A model generated the notes under the pieces. It was given only the letters and a program-made list of their open reading frames with translations. It had not been told where the DNA came from and ran no database searches. Positions 13,437-25,350 of a DNA stretch of 64,000 nucleotides are shown here, in pieces. Each line of letters starts with the position of its first letter. Position 1 is the stretch's first letter. The stretch is from Pholis gunnellus (Eukaryota; Chordata; Actinopteri; Perciformes; Pholidae), in contig OU342808.1 of NCBI GenBank assembly GCA_910591455.2, forward strand, positions 23,488,714 to 23,552,713, given 5' to 3'. Made by a program: the position numbers and the translations under genes.

Positions 13437-14309
13437 TGAATAATGCCTAGAAACTACTCTTACAGAAAAGCCCGGTATCCATCTGAATCCAAGATGGCGG
13501 ACATTTTTCAAGATGGCCGTCGCCGAAAATGGGAATAAAGGTTTTTCAGTGTAGAACTTGAATAGATGGACATATTTTGATATTTGACATCATTGCTGTG
13601 AGACTCAGCATGGGGTTCAGTGTCGGTTAAGTAGTGTACTTGCTGTAGTTGTAGTCTACTAACTGGTGCTAACTGTAGTTCTAGTATAATTTAGTGTCCC
13701 AAATGCTATCTAATTAGCCCTGTATATACACCAGCTAGTAGTTTAGTGAGTTGTAGTGTAATAGTTAGATAGCCGTACAGAATTGACAGGATGTGCCAGC
13801 GTGGGATAGCCGAGCCAAGGCTAATCGGTCACACAAAAATGTCCACTTCTAATCCACTGAGTTGTGCGCCAAAAACTGACTGGACAAAATGTTGTCTGTG
13901 TCAGACAGTTAAAAGGGAAGAGTTGAAATCTCCTCCAACTCTTGAAGCTAATTAGCGTAATTTCGGGAGCAGGACCACACCTCTAACACGCCTCTTCCGG
14001 TATTCCTACAAATACCTCCCTAACCCACTCTTCCTGTCCCGTTTACGCATTCCAAACCCCACCCTCCCAACCCCTTTTTCCTCTTCCTCCTCTCTTTCTA
14101 TCTTTTTCGTAGGGTCCTGAAGGGGTTCATCGTGCCCGGGCACCACGGCGGATCCTCCGACGTAGTTCCCCACAACCCATCCGACCGACGGAATCAACTA
14201 AGATTCCTCTTTCTTTCACGTCTCGCAAATAAAATCGTTAAACGCATTCAGTTGATGGTGTGGTCCTTGCTAGTGAAATGCCTGTAGTCCTGAAACCGAT
14301 GGCTATTCT

Positions 14310-15190
14310 ATGATTGCCGCAAATGTACCACTCTTTCAAGCAATTAACCAACTGCCAATCAGGTTGGACATGTCCCAATTGGACGACGGAAGTGGTATTG
14401 AAGAAACGCTGAGAAAGAACAATGCCAAATATCACAGAAGCTGTCGTCTGATGTTCAGCAACAACAAGCTTGAGCGTGCACGAAAAAAGGGCAGCTGAAA
14501 ATCAGAATGACCCTTGTGAGGGGCACTCAAAGATGCAACGGACTTTCCTTGAAGTCCAGCTGTGCGAAACATTTGAACCTGAGTCTGAGCTAAGACAGGC
14601 AATGACAATGCAGCTGAATGACAGAGTCAATGAATGTGCTCGGCACCTCAATGATGGCAGACTTCTAGCTATATTGAGTGGAGGGGATGTATTGGCACAG
14701 GAGTTGAAGTACCATTCCTCCTGCTTAGCAGCCCTGTACAACAGAGATAGGGCACATCTGTCAGCAGCTGAGAACCAAGACAAGTTTTCTGCAAGATAAT
14801 GACAACAGGACTGAGCTTTTTCAGTTTCTGGCCGACAAAATCGTGACATTGTGTCTGGAAAATGTTGTGATTGTGACCAAAGGGGAACATGTTCTTTGCA
14901 ACAAACCGACAGTCTGGAAGGCTTAAGTCCTTGTAACCATGAAGAGGCTGACAGCAGAATCTTCCTGCATGCCCTACACGCAGTTGAGCAACAGATCAAA
15001 TCTGTATTGATCAAGGCCTGTGATACCGACGTACTTGTTCTTGCAGTCAGTGTTTTTGAGACTCCAGGATGCGGGCTTAGAAGAACTGTGGATTGAATTT
15101 GGTCAAGGTCAGTCCATCAGGTGGTTACCTGTTCATGACATGGTGAGCATATTTGTCGGCTGTGAAACACCCGTATCGGCCCTGAATGCA
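14310..15190 (+). pseudogene. Frameshifted remnant of an uncharacterised transposon-associated protein (CNHEEADSR family)
   Basis: At least five plus-strand blocks in changing frames can be read as one protein. They are 14310-14495 (ends AKYHRSCRLMFSNNKLERAR), 14500-14796 (LNDRVNECARHLNDGRLLA and LAQELKYHSSCLAALYNR), 14801-14923 (FQFLADKIVTLCLENVVIV), 14905-15070 (LSPCNHEEADSRIFLHALHA, then SVLIKACDTDVLVLAVSVFE) and 15056-15190 (LEELWIEFGQGQSIRWLPVH). The order and motifs match multi-copy predicted proteins of fish and invertebrates that I recall with NHEEADTR and DTDV motifs. I know no assigned function. The Cys/His pairs (YHRSC, YHSSC) hint at metal binding. Stops and frame changes at about 14498, 14799, 14924 and 15070 make it dead. 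The terminal repeats around it suggest it is the element's own protein, possibly the transposase; this is inference. Confidence 0.7.
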
Positions 15191-15815
15191 GCATTAATGC
15201 GGAAGTCAGTGTTTCGGAAATAAAATAGAAATATTTTATTTAAAATATATATATATATATCAACTATTTAACGCAACGGTTATCACATAATGTCAAAGAG
15301 GTGAGCGGGAAAATATTGTAACTTTTTTCCCCAGTGACAGAAAAAAACCGACTCAGCCCCAAACACAAGTTGTCACGAGTACAAAGGTCAGCCAATCAGA
15401 TTGGCGGAAGTTTAACGTTGCGGTAATCCGGTTCAGACGTGACAAGTGCGGCCAACTGGACCTGAACTCGGTCCTAATTTTAATGCCCCGCAGGCTCTTA
15501 AAAACTAATGTTACACTCTTCACCACCGAGCCGGACCTGTGTGGATAACCGCCACGGTGGACTGATATGTCCGCGAGCTTTGGCACAGCGGAAGAATTGT
15601 TGTTTGACAATTTGGACTTTTTAAGTGCAGAGTTGGATTTCTCGTACTCAAAAACCCATATTTTGATGCCAAAATCATCAACATTGGATTATCCAATCCC
15701 AATCCAGGTCATATAATGGCATTTGCTAGCGGCCATCTTGGTAAATGGCGGCCTTATTGTTTTTCCATCGTGGATACAGGGCTTTTTTGAAAATATAGGT
15801 CTTGAAGATAATTTG

Positions 15816-15852
15816 TGCCAAATTTGATGCTTGTATCACCAAGTGAAAGATT
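15816..15852 (-). repeat. Right terminal inverted repeat, conserved block
   Basis: Partner of the block at 13400-13436 in inverted orientation. It runs from TGCCAAATTTGATGC to AAGTGAAAGATT. Confidence 0.85.
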
Positions 15853-15874
15853 GTTTCACTAATCTGCCGCACTA

Positions 15875-18661
15875 GAAGGGTTTCCTCTGCCAGAAGCATG
15901 GTTTCCACTTCAGTGTCTTAACATCTTCTTGGCAACATGTAAACAGCTTAAAAAAAGAAACCCTGTTGAGGCTTCAACTCTACATCAGGACTAAGGACAC
16001 ACATATGTGGAGAACACAGTAACCTAATCAAGCGTAAATGTGTCATAGCAAAACACACTTCCCTCTCAGACACACTGCCAAACACAAGAGGAAGCATCCC
16101 CTCGGCCTCGGTTTTGCGACCATCCGGCGCGCACGCTCCGAACACTGCGAGTGGAGCTTTGAGGGGCACAAAGTGGATAAATCCCGTCTCTGTGCTCGCT
16201 GTCGCTCCGGGCCAGTGGAGGGATTGTCTTGGGGGAGTGTTTCCGGGCTCGGCCACAATGCATTGTGGGGGTGCTGGTGAGTCACGGCCGTGTGGGAGCG
16301 CTGATAGAGACGGTGAACAGCTTTCTTAACGTCAGCCATAATACCCAGGCAGACACGTGGAGCCTAATCGAGTGTGGCACTTCCCAAAGCACCAAAAGGA
16401 ACAAGGAGCTCATCTTTTCATCGTTACACATTTGTTTGGCGCCGCCGATGTGCCCACAACCTGGATTAACAGCCCTCGGTTGTCTTCTTCTTTTTGTCAT
16501 TTCCGTTTAATTTGACTGTGACATGTAGTTTAACATTTTCTTTTTCAAGGATAAAAAACGAAAACGTTGCTTGCCAAAGACGATACCTTGCTGGCTAGGA
16601 AAGACCCTTCCAATGTGATTTAAAGCCTGGGGGCTTAAACTTCTGCCCTACTGAGTATGAGAGTGAAAAGCTAACCAAGCATGAAGAGGCTGTCTTGTCC
16701 ACTCACATGCTGACACATTGCTGATTCATTAATAGCCGCAGTTCTTTTGATCTTTTTTCTTTTCTTTTTGTCTTCAGGTTTGAATACTTCACACAAGGGC
16801 AAGGGCTTTTTACCACTTCATGACAGGGAGCAGAAGGAAGACGAGATCTATAACAAAGTGTGAAAGTACTTTTAGGTGCTGGTCGGGTCCATTTCTGCTT
16901 CCTACTGTGAGCCAAGATTCTCAGACCGAGATTCTCTTTTATGTTTTTTTTTTGTCCATTTCAGAGGAAAACACATTCATACAGTGTAAAAACAACAAAT
17001 TGGATTCTGGGGGAGGTGAACTATCTGTCTGTCTATTTCTGACAGTGACTTAAGAAACTATGCAAAATTCTAAATATGCCAAAACTCCCAAAAGAGCTGC
17101 TTATTCTAGAGTACAAAAAAAATCATAACCCTGCTGGAAAATGTGTTGATAATTTCTAACATTTTATTCCAAAATACTTACCAAATACTAGATAATGGTT
17201 AGTTTCTTACTGCATTATAAATGGCTGCCATGGTCTTTACATTTTGGAAATAAATAAAGATGTAATTAATAAAAAAACATGATTACAACACATATTTCTG
17301 GAATGCTACACTATTAAATATAATGCATTGTTGTAAATTAAACAGTGAGCTTCTTCTCAACCATCTACGACAATAAAACAATGATTACATGTTGATTCAT
17401 CTCCAATAATAATTCACTTTTAATATTTAGCATATAGTACTGTCATACTTTAAAAGAGGTCGTTCAGCGTGATGACTATTGTAGAGGAGTATTAGTATTG
17501 CTACTTTAAGTTAAATAAAAGACAGAGAAAATAAAAGCTGTATTAACATTCTGCATCTGAATCAATGCAAAGAAACATTAAGAAGCATGAACCAAAAGGG
17601 ATTATAATGGGGGACCTATACACAAAACAAGTCCGAACAACAATAAGCAGTTTTTCATGCTTTTCGGAGCTACAATTGAGGTACCCCAACATTATGATAT
17701 TGAATGTCACGTTAGCACCATGAAACAGTTGTAAACCATTACTGTAAAGTAAATAATTAAGAACTAATTAACACAACATCTTACTGATATATTACGTTGT
17801 TTCTTTCCCTGATATAGATTAGCTTAATTTAGTATCAGGACAGCCACTTTACTTTATGTTAGCTTGAAGAAGGATAACCTATTGTGATATATCAAATCAA
17901 CACGTTCGTAACAATAAAAAGGAAGATGGCGGCGGCAGAGACACATCTCGCAACACTGGTGCGGTCTCTACGTGTATATATATGCATTCTAGCGGCTAAA
18001 CGTCAGCATGTTAGCTTAAATCCCCACCGGGCCTACAGCCTCAAACAGCCGACAACATAGCTGTTGACAATCGATTTTAGTTAGTAATCCTATGTGTGTT
18101 TTTCAGGGGTCAAAACTTTCTTATTTACATGTTAAACTTTTAAATTTAAAGGATCGCTCCAGCAGTGTGACAGGAAAAGACAACCGGCAAAACCGAAATG
18201 ACTGTTGGCTTCCGAACAACAAGATTAAAGTGAATGACATGTCATTACAGCCTGAACATAAATCTGTGCCAACTTGGTGTCAACAAGGGAAAACATTTTT
18301 TAGTTCTTTCTGTAAAGAAACAACAAATTACCAGAAGAGATTTCCTTTTAAATGCGATGATTTGACCAATTCAAAAACGTCCCATATGACGGCTCTGACT
18401 TTAAAGACGACTTATTATTGACGTGTGAGAAAATGGATCCAGATGAAGAACGCTGTCAGTAATCTGCTCTGAATGTTTTTCTCAATCCTCTCTAGCCTTG
18501 AAAATATGATTTAAGTGGCCACTCACAACAGTCTCATTTATTGGCTGGACCACTTTGTATGTTAGCTTTAAGAAAGGGAAAGATAAGCAGAAGTTCAGAG
18601 CTGTCAATTTTATAATTTAGAGTCTCCATGGTGGTTTCCCTATTAAAATCACATGTAGATG
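15875..18661. other. Non-coding stretch
   Basis: No gene recognised. At 15948-16339 the GC content rises and both strands are open in several frames. None resembles a known protein, so I treat these as chance frames. At 17915-18030 there is a repeat-like piece with AAGATGGCGGCGGCAGAGAC and a match to the 11381-11482 repeat. 17040-17800 is AT-rich and featureless. Confidence 0.5.
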
Positions 18662-18785
18662 TTACGTCGTTAACCATGAACGTTTCACAACATTAACCAC
18701 GTGTTACAATGTTAACCGCTAACGTTTCACAACATTTTCATGTGCTACGACATTGACCACGACCGTTTCACGTGAACCACGTGCA
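18662..18785. repeat. Short degenerate tandem repeat (CGTTTCACAACATT units)
   Basis: Roughly three imperfect units of about 40-45 bp, each with GTTTCAC followed by AACATT or GACATT and then ACCACGTG or CATGTG. Confidence 0.6.
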
Positions 18786-19815
18786 AACCTTCTGCATCAA
18801 GATACTATTGTAGTGACATCAAGGGCTAGTACGGATGAGAACACATTGATTATTCAGTGTTTGCTGATTATTCTGGGTAAACAGCATTAAGTGTGTATGA
18901 AGGGGAAAACCTTAAAGCTCAATGCTAAACGGATTCCTCAAAGATGATACGAAACTGCTTACATGTAACAGTTACATTTCAAGTTTTAATTTTAATTAAC
19001 AAGAAGGCTATTCACAACTTCAGGGACTTTTTATCTTCATCTTGAACTTGAAAGGATTGCAGTGAATAAAAGCTTTTGTGGTAATGTCACGTTGGGTGTG
19101 GCAGTCCATCTATGTGAAATAGATTTTTTTTTTTTTTTTGTGGGTGTCCTCAATTGCCTCCAGCTCGTCACATATCCCTCACTGTTAAGTGCCAATTTGC
19201 ATTGAAAATTAAATTGTGTTCCATGTCCCCTCTACTATGTATGAGCAGTGGATCATCCTAATCAGGTTCTCTCGTCACTGCAGTTTTTGCAGTCATAATT
19301 AAATTCTCCCTTAATTCAAAAGATGACCCATCAGCCAGCTTCTTTACTGTCAATCATCTGAACTGTTTCCCACCAGCGATTTACAGTCGAATGAGACGGA
19401 TGTAAGAACGTGTGTAGGTATGAATGACAAACAAGCTTCTCTGGTTAAGGCTGAGGCAGTGGACATAATATCAGGCCGAAGAGGAATGTTTTCATTACAA
19501 CATTTACATTTTTACATTATATAATGTGAGCACCGGGAATTCACTGTAGCACGGAGGTGATCAAAAAAACATGGTTGAAGAATAATATTAGCGTTTAGGT
19601 GTTTGTATCGTTTCTCATGCTTCAAATCCGTGTTTACAACACGTGACTATAACCTTTTCCCAAACCTCAACTAACGTAAACATAGTGGCAGCAGAAAAGG
19701 CCAACGTATCCTCATACAACGTTCGTATGATACCTTATGAAAAGTTACTGCTCATTTTTCGTGCGTTTTCACGCGAAGACCAGCAAAATACACTTCTGTC
19801 TCCACAGCAATAAAA
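18786..19815. other. Non-coding stretch with a complex, AT-rich block
   Basis: No gene. The part at about 19150-19400 is non-repetitive and contains several TAATTA/TTAATT-type cores; see findings. A T14 run is at about 19126-19139. Confidence 0.4.
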
Positions 19816-20000
19816 ATAGGTTTAGGCAACAAAACTACTGAGGTTTAAGAACAGAATATAAAATACTTAGTTAGATTCAGGAAAATCTAGTGACCTACTT
19901 TGTGAAGTTTAGCCAACAAAAATACTTTTGAGTTAAGATAAAGATCGTGGAATACTTCGTTAGGTTTAGGAATGGATTGTCAAATACTTTTTTGGTCTTT
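19816..20000. repeat. Tandem-like copies of the GTTAGGTTTAGG dispersed repeat
   Basis: Successive diverged monomers (TAGGTTTAGGCAACAAAACT; ACTTAGTTAGATTCAGGAAAA; ACTTCGTTAGGTTTAGGAAT) of the same family as 8528-8700 and 25308-25350. Confidence 0.6.
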
Positions 20001-22059
20001 ATACTTTCTCATTCATGATTACATGGATAACAAACTATATTATTTCACGGGATACCCGCGAATTACGACGCATTATTTTTTGAAGGTATAGCTTCGAGCG
20101 CAGGACGAAATCGGCCTGGAAAATGCTCATGAGTGGTTTTTGGATTGTTGTTCAGGACTTTCCGTCTTCAAACTATCCATAATAGCTAGTTTCTAGCTAG
20201 TTCGTGAACCTGACGACCTTTCCAAATTCTGAATCTTGTTGCCATAAATTAATGAAAATAACTAAATGAGGTGAGTTACACAATTATTCCCAGAGCAGCA
20301 AAACCAGCGAGAAATGTTTGCGTGCCTAAAACTCTTACTTGCACACATTATTGGCATCTAATCTCCTCTCAGACAAAACGACCCTGACCAGTCAGACAAA
20401 TGTGTGAGCAACATGTCGCCTCACAACACATTATTTTGGCAACCATGAAATGTTTGGTCAGACATCAATCTTTCTTTGTCTTTAATGCAAAAAAATAGAG
20501 GTCGTGCCTTGTGACGTAATATGCAGCCCGTCTGCGCCTCCAAGATGGAAGTCTAGCCCGATTTCAAGGTAGACTGCCCGGCTAAATTTAGGAGCTGTAA
20601 TTCATTCATCACCCAGTTAGTGAATGCACCAGAGATGCCCATTCTTCTTCCTAGGTGTTAAATCTGTCCTTCAGGGTCTCTGCCCATGACTTTGAAACAG
20701 TCTGCTGAACAAGGTTTCCTCAACAAATCTACCCGTCACCGTGTGCCTGTATTGTGTCCCACACAGCTCTGTCGTCACGTTTCATCTGCCCTGATAGAAA
20801 ATAAAAAGCTTTTAATAAGCAGGAAATCTTCTCGTTTATCACTCAGTATTAAAGATGTTTTCCCTTTTTAGTTAGCAAGATTTGCAACCAGCCAGCACTT
20901 TCCCGCAGTGTGTGCATGTATTATGATGCCAATTTGTAAAGACCAAACACTGCATTCGGGGTCAATGCCGGGAATCGATCGGAGACGGGGGCGGGGGAGT
21001 GAGTTTATTGCTGTCGTAAATCAACAGTGGGATTGAGGTAAAAAAAGAAGGAAGGCGAAAGCTTCTCACATCGACCCTTCACTTAGTTAATCCCCTTCAT
21101 ACAGGAGACATGTGTTGAGAGCTGCATTGAATTACAAACAAAAGTACGTCATGGATGAAACGAACATCAGATGAGAGGGGAGCGTGCCGTCGGCGAGGGG
21201 CGAAGGAGACGGCCGTGGATCACAAATGAAGGCAGGTGGAGACCATCCAGGCGGGTATCATTACGGGTTGACTATCCATCAGGAATCCTATTTCACCCGT
21301 CACCCTTTGGACAACAGAGAAAAAGTTATGCTGTTCAGTTTTTCTCTCAGCTTGGGGAATATTAAACAGACTCCTCAAGAGTTTAAGCTTTTTACAAATT
21401 GACTCGTGAATGCAGGGGAAAACATTTTTAAACTTTAAGACACTCAATGATGAATGAACATGTTCAATTCAACGTGACCCTTCCGAGCGCTATTTGAGCT
21501 CAACGCAAACACGCTTTCATTCAGCTGTTTCGAGACATTTGGTGTTGAAAATTCAACCGGTTCATTTCCGCCGTACAGAATCACATTCAAGGCCAATTTC
21601 TGCTTCCCAAACGACGATGTGAAAGGACCTCTTTCATGTATGCTGTCCCAGTTTCACTGGTATGGCACTCACAAATGACCGCGGTGATGATAGTCATATG
21701 GGTGATGAGTGCAGTCATGTGGGGAGCAGTGGATTGTGTCATTTATTCATGGAGGTGGCTATCGACATTCTCATGTTGGGACAGTGAGCAGCTCGAGTGA
21801 ATGTGGTAAAAGATACCACAGTTTACTAATCCTCTCCCCTGAAAAGCGATTGTCCAGTCAACTAGAGCACAGCAGGTCTGTCAAGATACTCGGTAGCCTC
21901 TCTCAGGTGTCCGTTGGTCTTTCCCTTGTGTCTATGCGCTTTTAGAGCCAGTATAAGTGGCCATTTGAGGAACTTCATATTTTGGCACTTTCGCATTGGC
22001 GTACTCGTTACCACGGTTTTGCACCTGGTGGTTTTGCTTTAACGTAGCTGAGCACTAAC
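20001..22059. other. Non-coding stretch
   Basis: No gene recognised. 20500-20620 and 21960-22040 read like fragments of dispersed fish repeats (CCATTTGAGGAACTTCATAT; TTTTGGCACTTTCGCATTGG). This is from memory, without a class. Confidence 0.4.
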
Positions 22060-22432
22060 CCGGATTTCAACGTTGATTTCTGGTTGAAAACGCTTAGACC
22101 TATTTTCACCCTATTTTCAACCGGCTAAATTACGGTTACAATATCAACGTGTCACAAAACACCAATTTCTTTTAAAATATTGATGGTTTGTTCAGTTGTA
22201 GGTTGAAAGAGACGCAATTTTGGTTACTTTTAACGTATTTCTCCAAAATCATATTACAGCTGGCCGTTGATAAGTGGTCTACACGAAGATGTGATTTCAA
22301 CGCATTTAATGTTTCATATAAAACGTCATCAATATGGAACTATAGACTGTGTGCTGTCAACAAGAAGCTACATATTGATCTGAGAGCATTTCGACGTTTA
22401 AAACACGGTGACGTTCAAAACACGTTTAAAAG

Positions 22433-22521
22433 TGGTTCAAAAGTGAACGTTTTTTAGCCGACAATTTATAGGCGTTGATTAAACGTTGTTTAGACCAGAT
22501 TTCAACGGGATTTCCAATACT
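22433..22521 (+). repeat. Inverted repeat, left arm
   Basis: It starts TGGTTCAAAAGTGAACGTTT and ends in CAGATTTCAACGGGATTTCC plus AATACT. Its reverse complement is at 22616-22707 with few mismatches and a small indel near GTTTAGACC. Confidence 0.85.
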
Positions 22522-22615
22522 GGCTTTCAACTGATAACTGTGGATGTGGTTTCTTAGTAAGCCTCTAAAATGATGATGTACTATTATTAGCACAATGTAG
22601 AGGACGAAAAATTTT

Positions 22616-22707
22616 AGTATTGCAAATCTCGTTGAAATCTGGTCTAAGCGTGAACGTTTAATCAACGTCTATAAATAGTCGGCTAAAAAACGTTCACTTT
22701 TGAACCA
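22616..22707 (-). repeat. Inverted repeat, right arm
   Basis: Reverse-complement partner of 22433-22521, running from AGTATTGCAAATCTCGTTGA to ACGTTCACTTTTGAACCA. Confidence 0.85.
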
Positions 22708-22740
22708 ATTCTGAACGTCTATTCAACGGTGGGCGTCTGT

Positions 22741-24361
22741 CCATTCTCCGCAGTATTAAAAATGTAATATGGTCAAAATGATTTATTCATGAAGGTCTGC
22801 TTAATAATCAAAATGCATTTTATGCCATTGATTCATATGGTAGCCGCATTTGTTTCCCTCGTTCTTCATCATAAAAGACCTCGGTCACTTTTATCTCAAA
22901 TGCAGTTCCTTCCATTTTTCCTGTCGAGCTTGACTCTGTTATCATTCTCTATTTACCAAGAAGCAGAATGAAAGAGTTATGTAAATACATTCAAGAGTAC
23001 ATCTTCCATTTATAAATGCAAGGATTCCTGATTAAGATTCCTGATGAGATCTGCAAGCCCTTAATTACACTGAAAACGAAAGCAATATGGTCGGGTTGTG
23101 TTAGTGTAGCAGCAATCAATTACTTGGTTTGTCCCTGAATAGCATTAATTGATGTGAAATTAGCATCCACGCCTTCAGCTCTGAGCCCATTATCCGGCGA
23201 TTACATTGCAAAAATAAAAAATGAGAGTCAATTCATTTGGGCGATTTCACACTCCAAAAAACACACTCACAGATTTGGAGAGGGAAAAAAAATTATGAAG
23301 CGTGCTACTGAGTAATGATAAACTTCTCAAGTATCCTGTTAATTAGCCGGATTGAGAAGTTAGTCAGCGGGTGATGTTCGTGACAACATTCTGTGTGACG
23401 TTTTGAGAAAGCGAGAAATGGGACACTGAGGCTTAAAATGCACAAGTTTAACCTAAGCATTGGTCCATTCAAATCAATCGAATCAAATTTAAAAATACCA
23501 AGCAAGATGAAGAAAAGAACAAACAATTGTGATTATTATTCGGAGCCAAATCAAACATGCGAAACTGGACCTCTGATAAAGAAGAAACAAATCCACAAAG
23601 CTTGTTAATACACTTTACATCGCACAAGAGTCAACCACCTCTTGGCAAGGAGAGCACCGGCGGCACATCTCTTCGCTCCGTCCACTGGGCAGGATTGGGC
23701 TAACAAGAGGGTCAGTGGCAGTGATGGAGGAGACGGGCAGCGGCGTTCCCCCGAGGGACGCGTGACTCGGTGCTTTAATCGTCGCAATGATAATCATCTG
23801 TGGTGGCAGCAACTGCAGGGAGGCAGTTAGGGCCTATTTGCAGATCAGTCAAAAGCGCACACGCTCAAATTAATGATCTTCTGCACTGTCTGAAGGAGAC
23901 GTGGTGGTGGAGGAGGTGAAGGGGCCGGGAGATCATAACCACCGGCTTGTCCTTGATGGTGACCACGTTGACGAGTTTGATGCCTTGCATGGAATCATTT
24001 GACTTCATTTAAATCATAAAACAAGACAGATGAGTCTGACCTTCAGTTTAAAGGACGGTATAGCTCACTTTACTCATTAGCATTTGTCTCACTTTAAACT
24101 GATAACGTATATATTTGTGTGGCAACCACTGTCAAAAAACTGTTCAACTGAGTATCTCTTAAATCAAATAAATATCAAGATCAAATGTTGCTTTTACAAA
24201 CAGAATGCAGACTTGAAATCAAGATAATTGAACCATTGCTGCTCTCAGGATCTCACTCAGTTTGAAACTCCTCGCCAACACGTCACTTAAAGACTAATCT
24301 CATCAGTATGAAGCCATAATCTATCAATAAGAATTCAGAGGTGTCCGCTTCTGAGAAATAG
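22741..24361. other. Non-coding stretch
   Basis: No gene. The 22980-23260 part is non-repetitive and rich in TTAATTA-like cores. The 23620-23980 part is locally GC-rich, with overlapping short frames on both strands and no recognisable product. Confidence 0.45.
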
Positions 24362-24833
24362 TCCATCCATCCATCCATTTTCCTCCGCTTATCCGGGGTC
24401 GGGTCGCGGTGGCAGCAGGCCAAGCAGGCGTTCCCAGGCCAGCTGGGAGATATAATCCCTCCAGCTGTTCTGGGTCTTCCCCGGGGTCTCCTCCCAGTTG
24501 GGCGTGCCCGGAAAACCTCCAATGGGAGGCGTCCAGGAGGCATCCTAATTAGATGCCCGAACCACCTCAGCTGACTCCTTTCGATGCGAAGGAGTAGCGG
24601 CTCGACTCCAAGTTCCCTCCTGATGTCCGAGCTCCTTACCCTATCTCTAAGGCTGAGCCCGGCCACCCTACGGAGGAAACTCATTTCGGCCGCTTGTACC
24701 CGCGACCTTGTCCTTTCGGTCACGACCCAGAGTTCTGAGACCTGTTTGCCTTGGGAGACCCTACCAGGGGCTACTGCCCCGGACAACATAGCTCCCAGGA
24801 TCACTGAGCCACGCAAACTCCTCCACCATGGTT
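24362..24833 (-). mobile_element. RTE/Rex-type LINE, 5'-truncated and internally deleted 3' end
   Basis: On the minus strand the C-terminus of a LINE ORF2 is readable: SRVQAAEMSFLRRVAG, LRDRVRSSDIRRELGVEPLL, SQLRWFGHLIRMPPGRLPLE, then TGRRPRGRPRT. It is followed by a tail that ends in GGATAAGCGGAGGAAAATGG and GGAT repeats at 24362-24377. That tail and protein ending are hallmarks of an abundant teleost non-LTR retrotransposon, which I assign to the RTE/Rex3 type from memory. The frame breaks after RPRT, where a stretch before the 3' tail seems deleted. Upstream, a segment like the element's more 5' sequence (GACAACATAGCTCCCAGGAT on plus) abuts directly, indicating another internal deletion. 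Reverse transcriptase and endonuclease domains are missing, so it is dead. Confidence 0.85.
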
Positions 24834-25100
24834 AGGTGGCGATTCGCGGAGGAGCGTGAAGTAAATAAGAGGCGATGTCCATGTTGCGTTCGGTTTAAAT
24901 GAAGAGTCCTGTGTGAGCGGAGAAATAGTCTCCTTGTTCTTTCCAAGCAATTACTCTAATAGAGCCAGCCATGAAATTTACTACTGTTACTAATGGCCAC
25001 CATGCTGCTTGTCAAAGCTACAGTACACAGAGAAACTTTGCAGGATGGGAGTTGTAAATGGAAGCAGATTTTTAAAATTCAAGCCGCATTCCAAGAGGTG

Positions 25101-25155
25101 AGAAGTACACTTTTTCAAGTACTGTACTTTAATTTGAGTGATTATATTTCAGAGG
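25101..25155. repeat. Fragment of the AAGTACTGTACTTNA dispersed repeat
   Basis: AGAAGTACACTTTTTCAAGT, then ACTGTACTTTAATTTGAGTG, resembles the copy at 46736-46848. The family (ACTCAAGTA, TACTTCTACTCCACTACAT) is very common in teleosts. Confidence 0.6.
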
Positions 25156-25307
25156 GAATTTTAACTTTTTTAACGCGACGGGGCCAAACGACGAACAAAA
25201 ACCCAACACATTGTTTTAGATCGCATGTCATGGGAAGGCGTAGGTACAGCACATAGACATTTTAAGGATATTCTGCCTGTCATGGTAACACATTTAAGGC
25301 AAAATCA

Positions 25308-25350
25308 CTTAGTTAGGTTTAGGAAAAACGTCATGGTTGGGTTTAGAATA
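25308..25350. repeat. Copy of the GTTAGGTTTAGGAAAAACGT repeat
   Basis: The least diverged copy of this family in the window: AGTTAGGTTTAGGAAAAACG, then TCATGGTTGGGTTTAG. Confidence 0.65.

Larger units (their letters stand above)
13368..15874 (+). mobile_element. Decayed DNA transposon with long imperfect terminal inverted repeats
   Basis: The ends are inverted copies of each other. Left starts TAGTGTGGTAGATTA (13368). The reverse complement of the right end starts TAGTGCGGCAGATTA (15874). After a small indel both share a block of about 37 bp at 13400-13436 and 15816-15852, containing TTTCACTTGGTGATACAAGC, with 2-3 mismatches. Weaker similarity follows, including a GTATCCA and an AAGATGG segment on each side. 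Inside lies a frameshifted protein-like region at 14310-15190. A flanking TA at each end could be the target duplication or part of the repeat. The superfamily is undetermined. The stretches at 13560-14300 and 15225-15700 hold nothing I recognise beyond an AT run at 15245-15260. Confidence 0.7.
22060..22740. mobile_element. Non-autonomous element rich in TTTCAACGT motifs, with a large internal inverted repeat
   Basis: The stretch repeats short motifs such as GATTTCAACG, GTTGATT and AACGTT many times. It includes two inverted arms of about 90 bp (22433-22521 and 22616-22707) around a 94-bp spacer. Similar TTGATTTCAACC-type repeat DNA is familiar from teleosts. No protein is encoded; the 89-codon plus frame at 22188-22457 is incidental. 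The outer boundaries are estimates. Confidence 0.55.

Noticed and set aside
15948..16339. Cluster of overlapping frames in a GC-richer block
   Set aside because: Up to five frames are open at once, which reflects composition and not coding; no motif was found.
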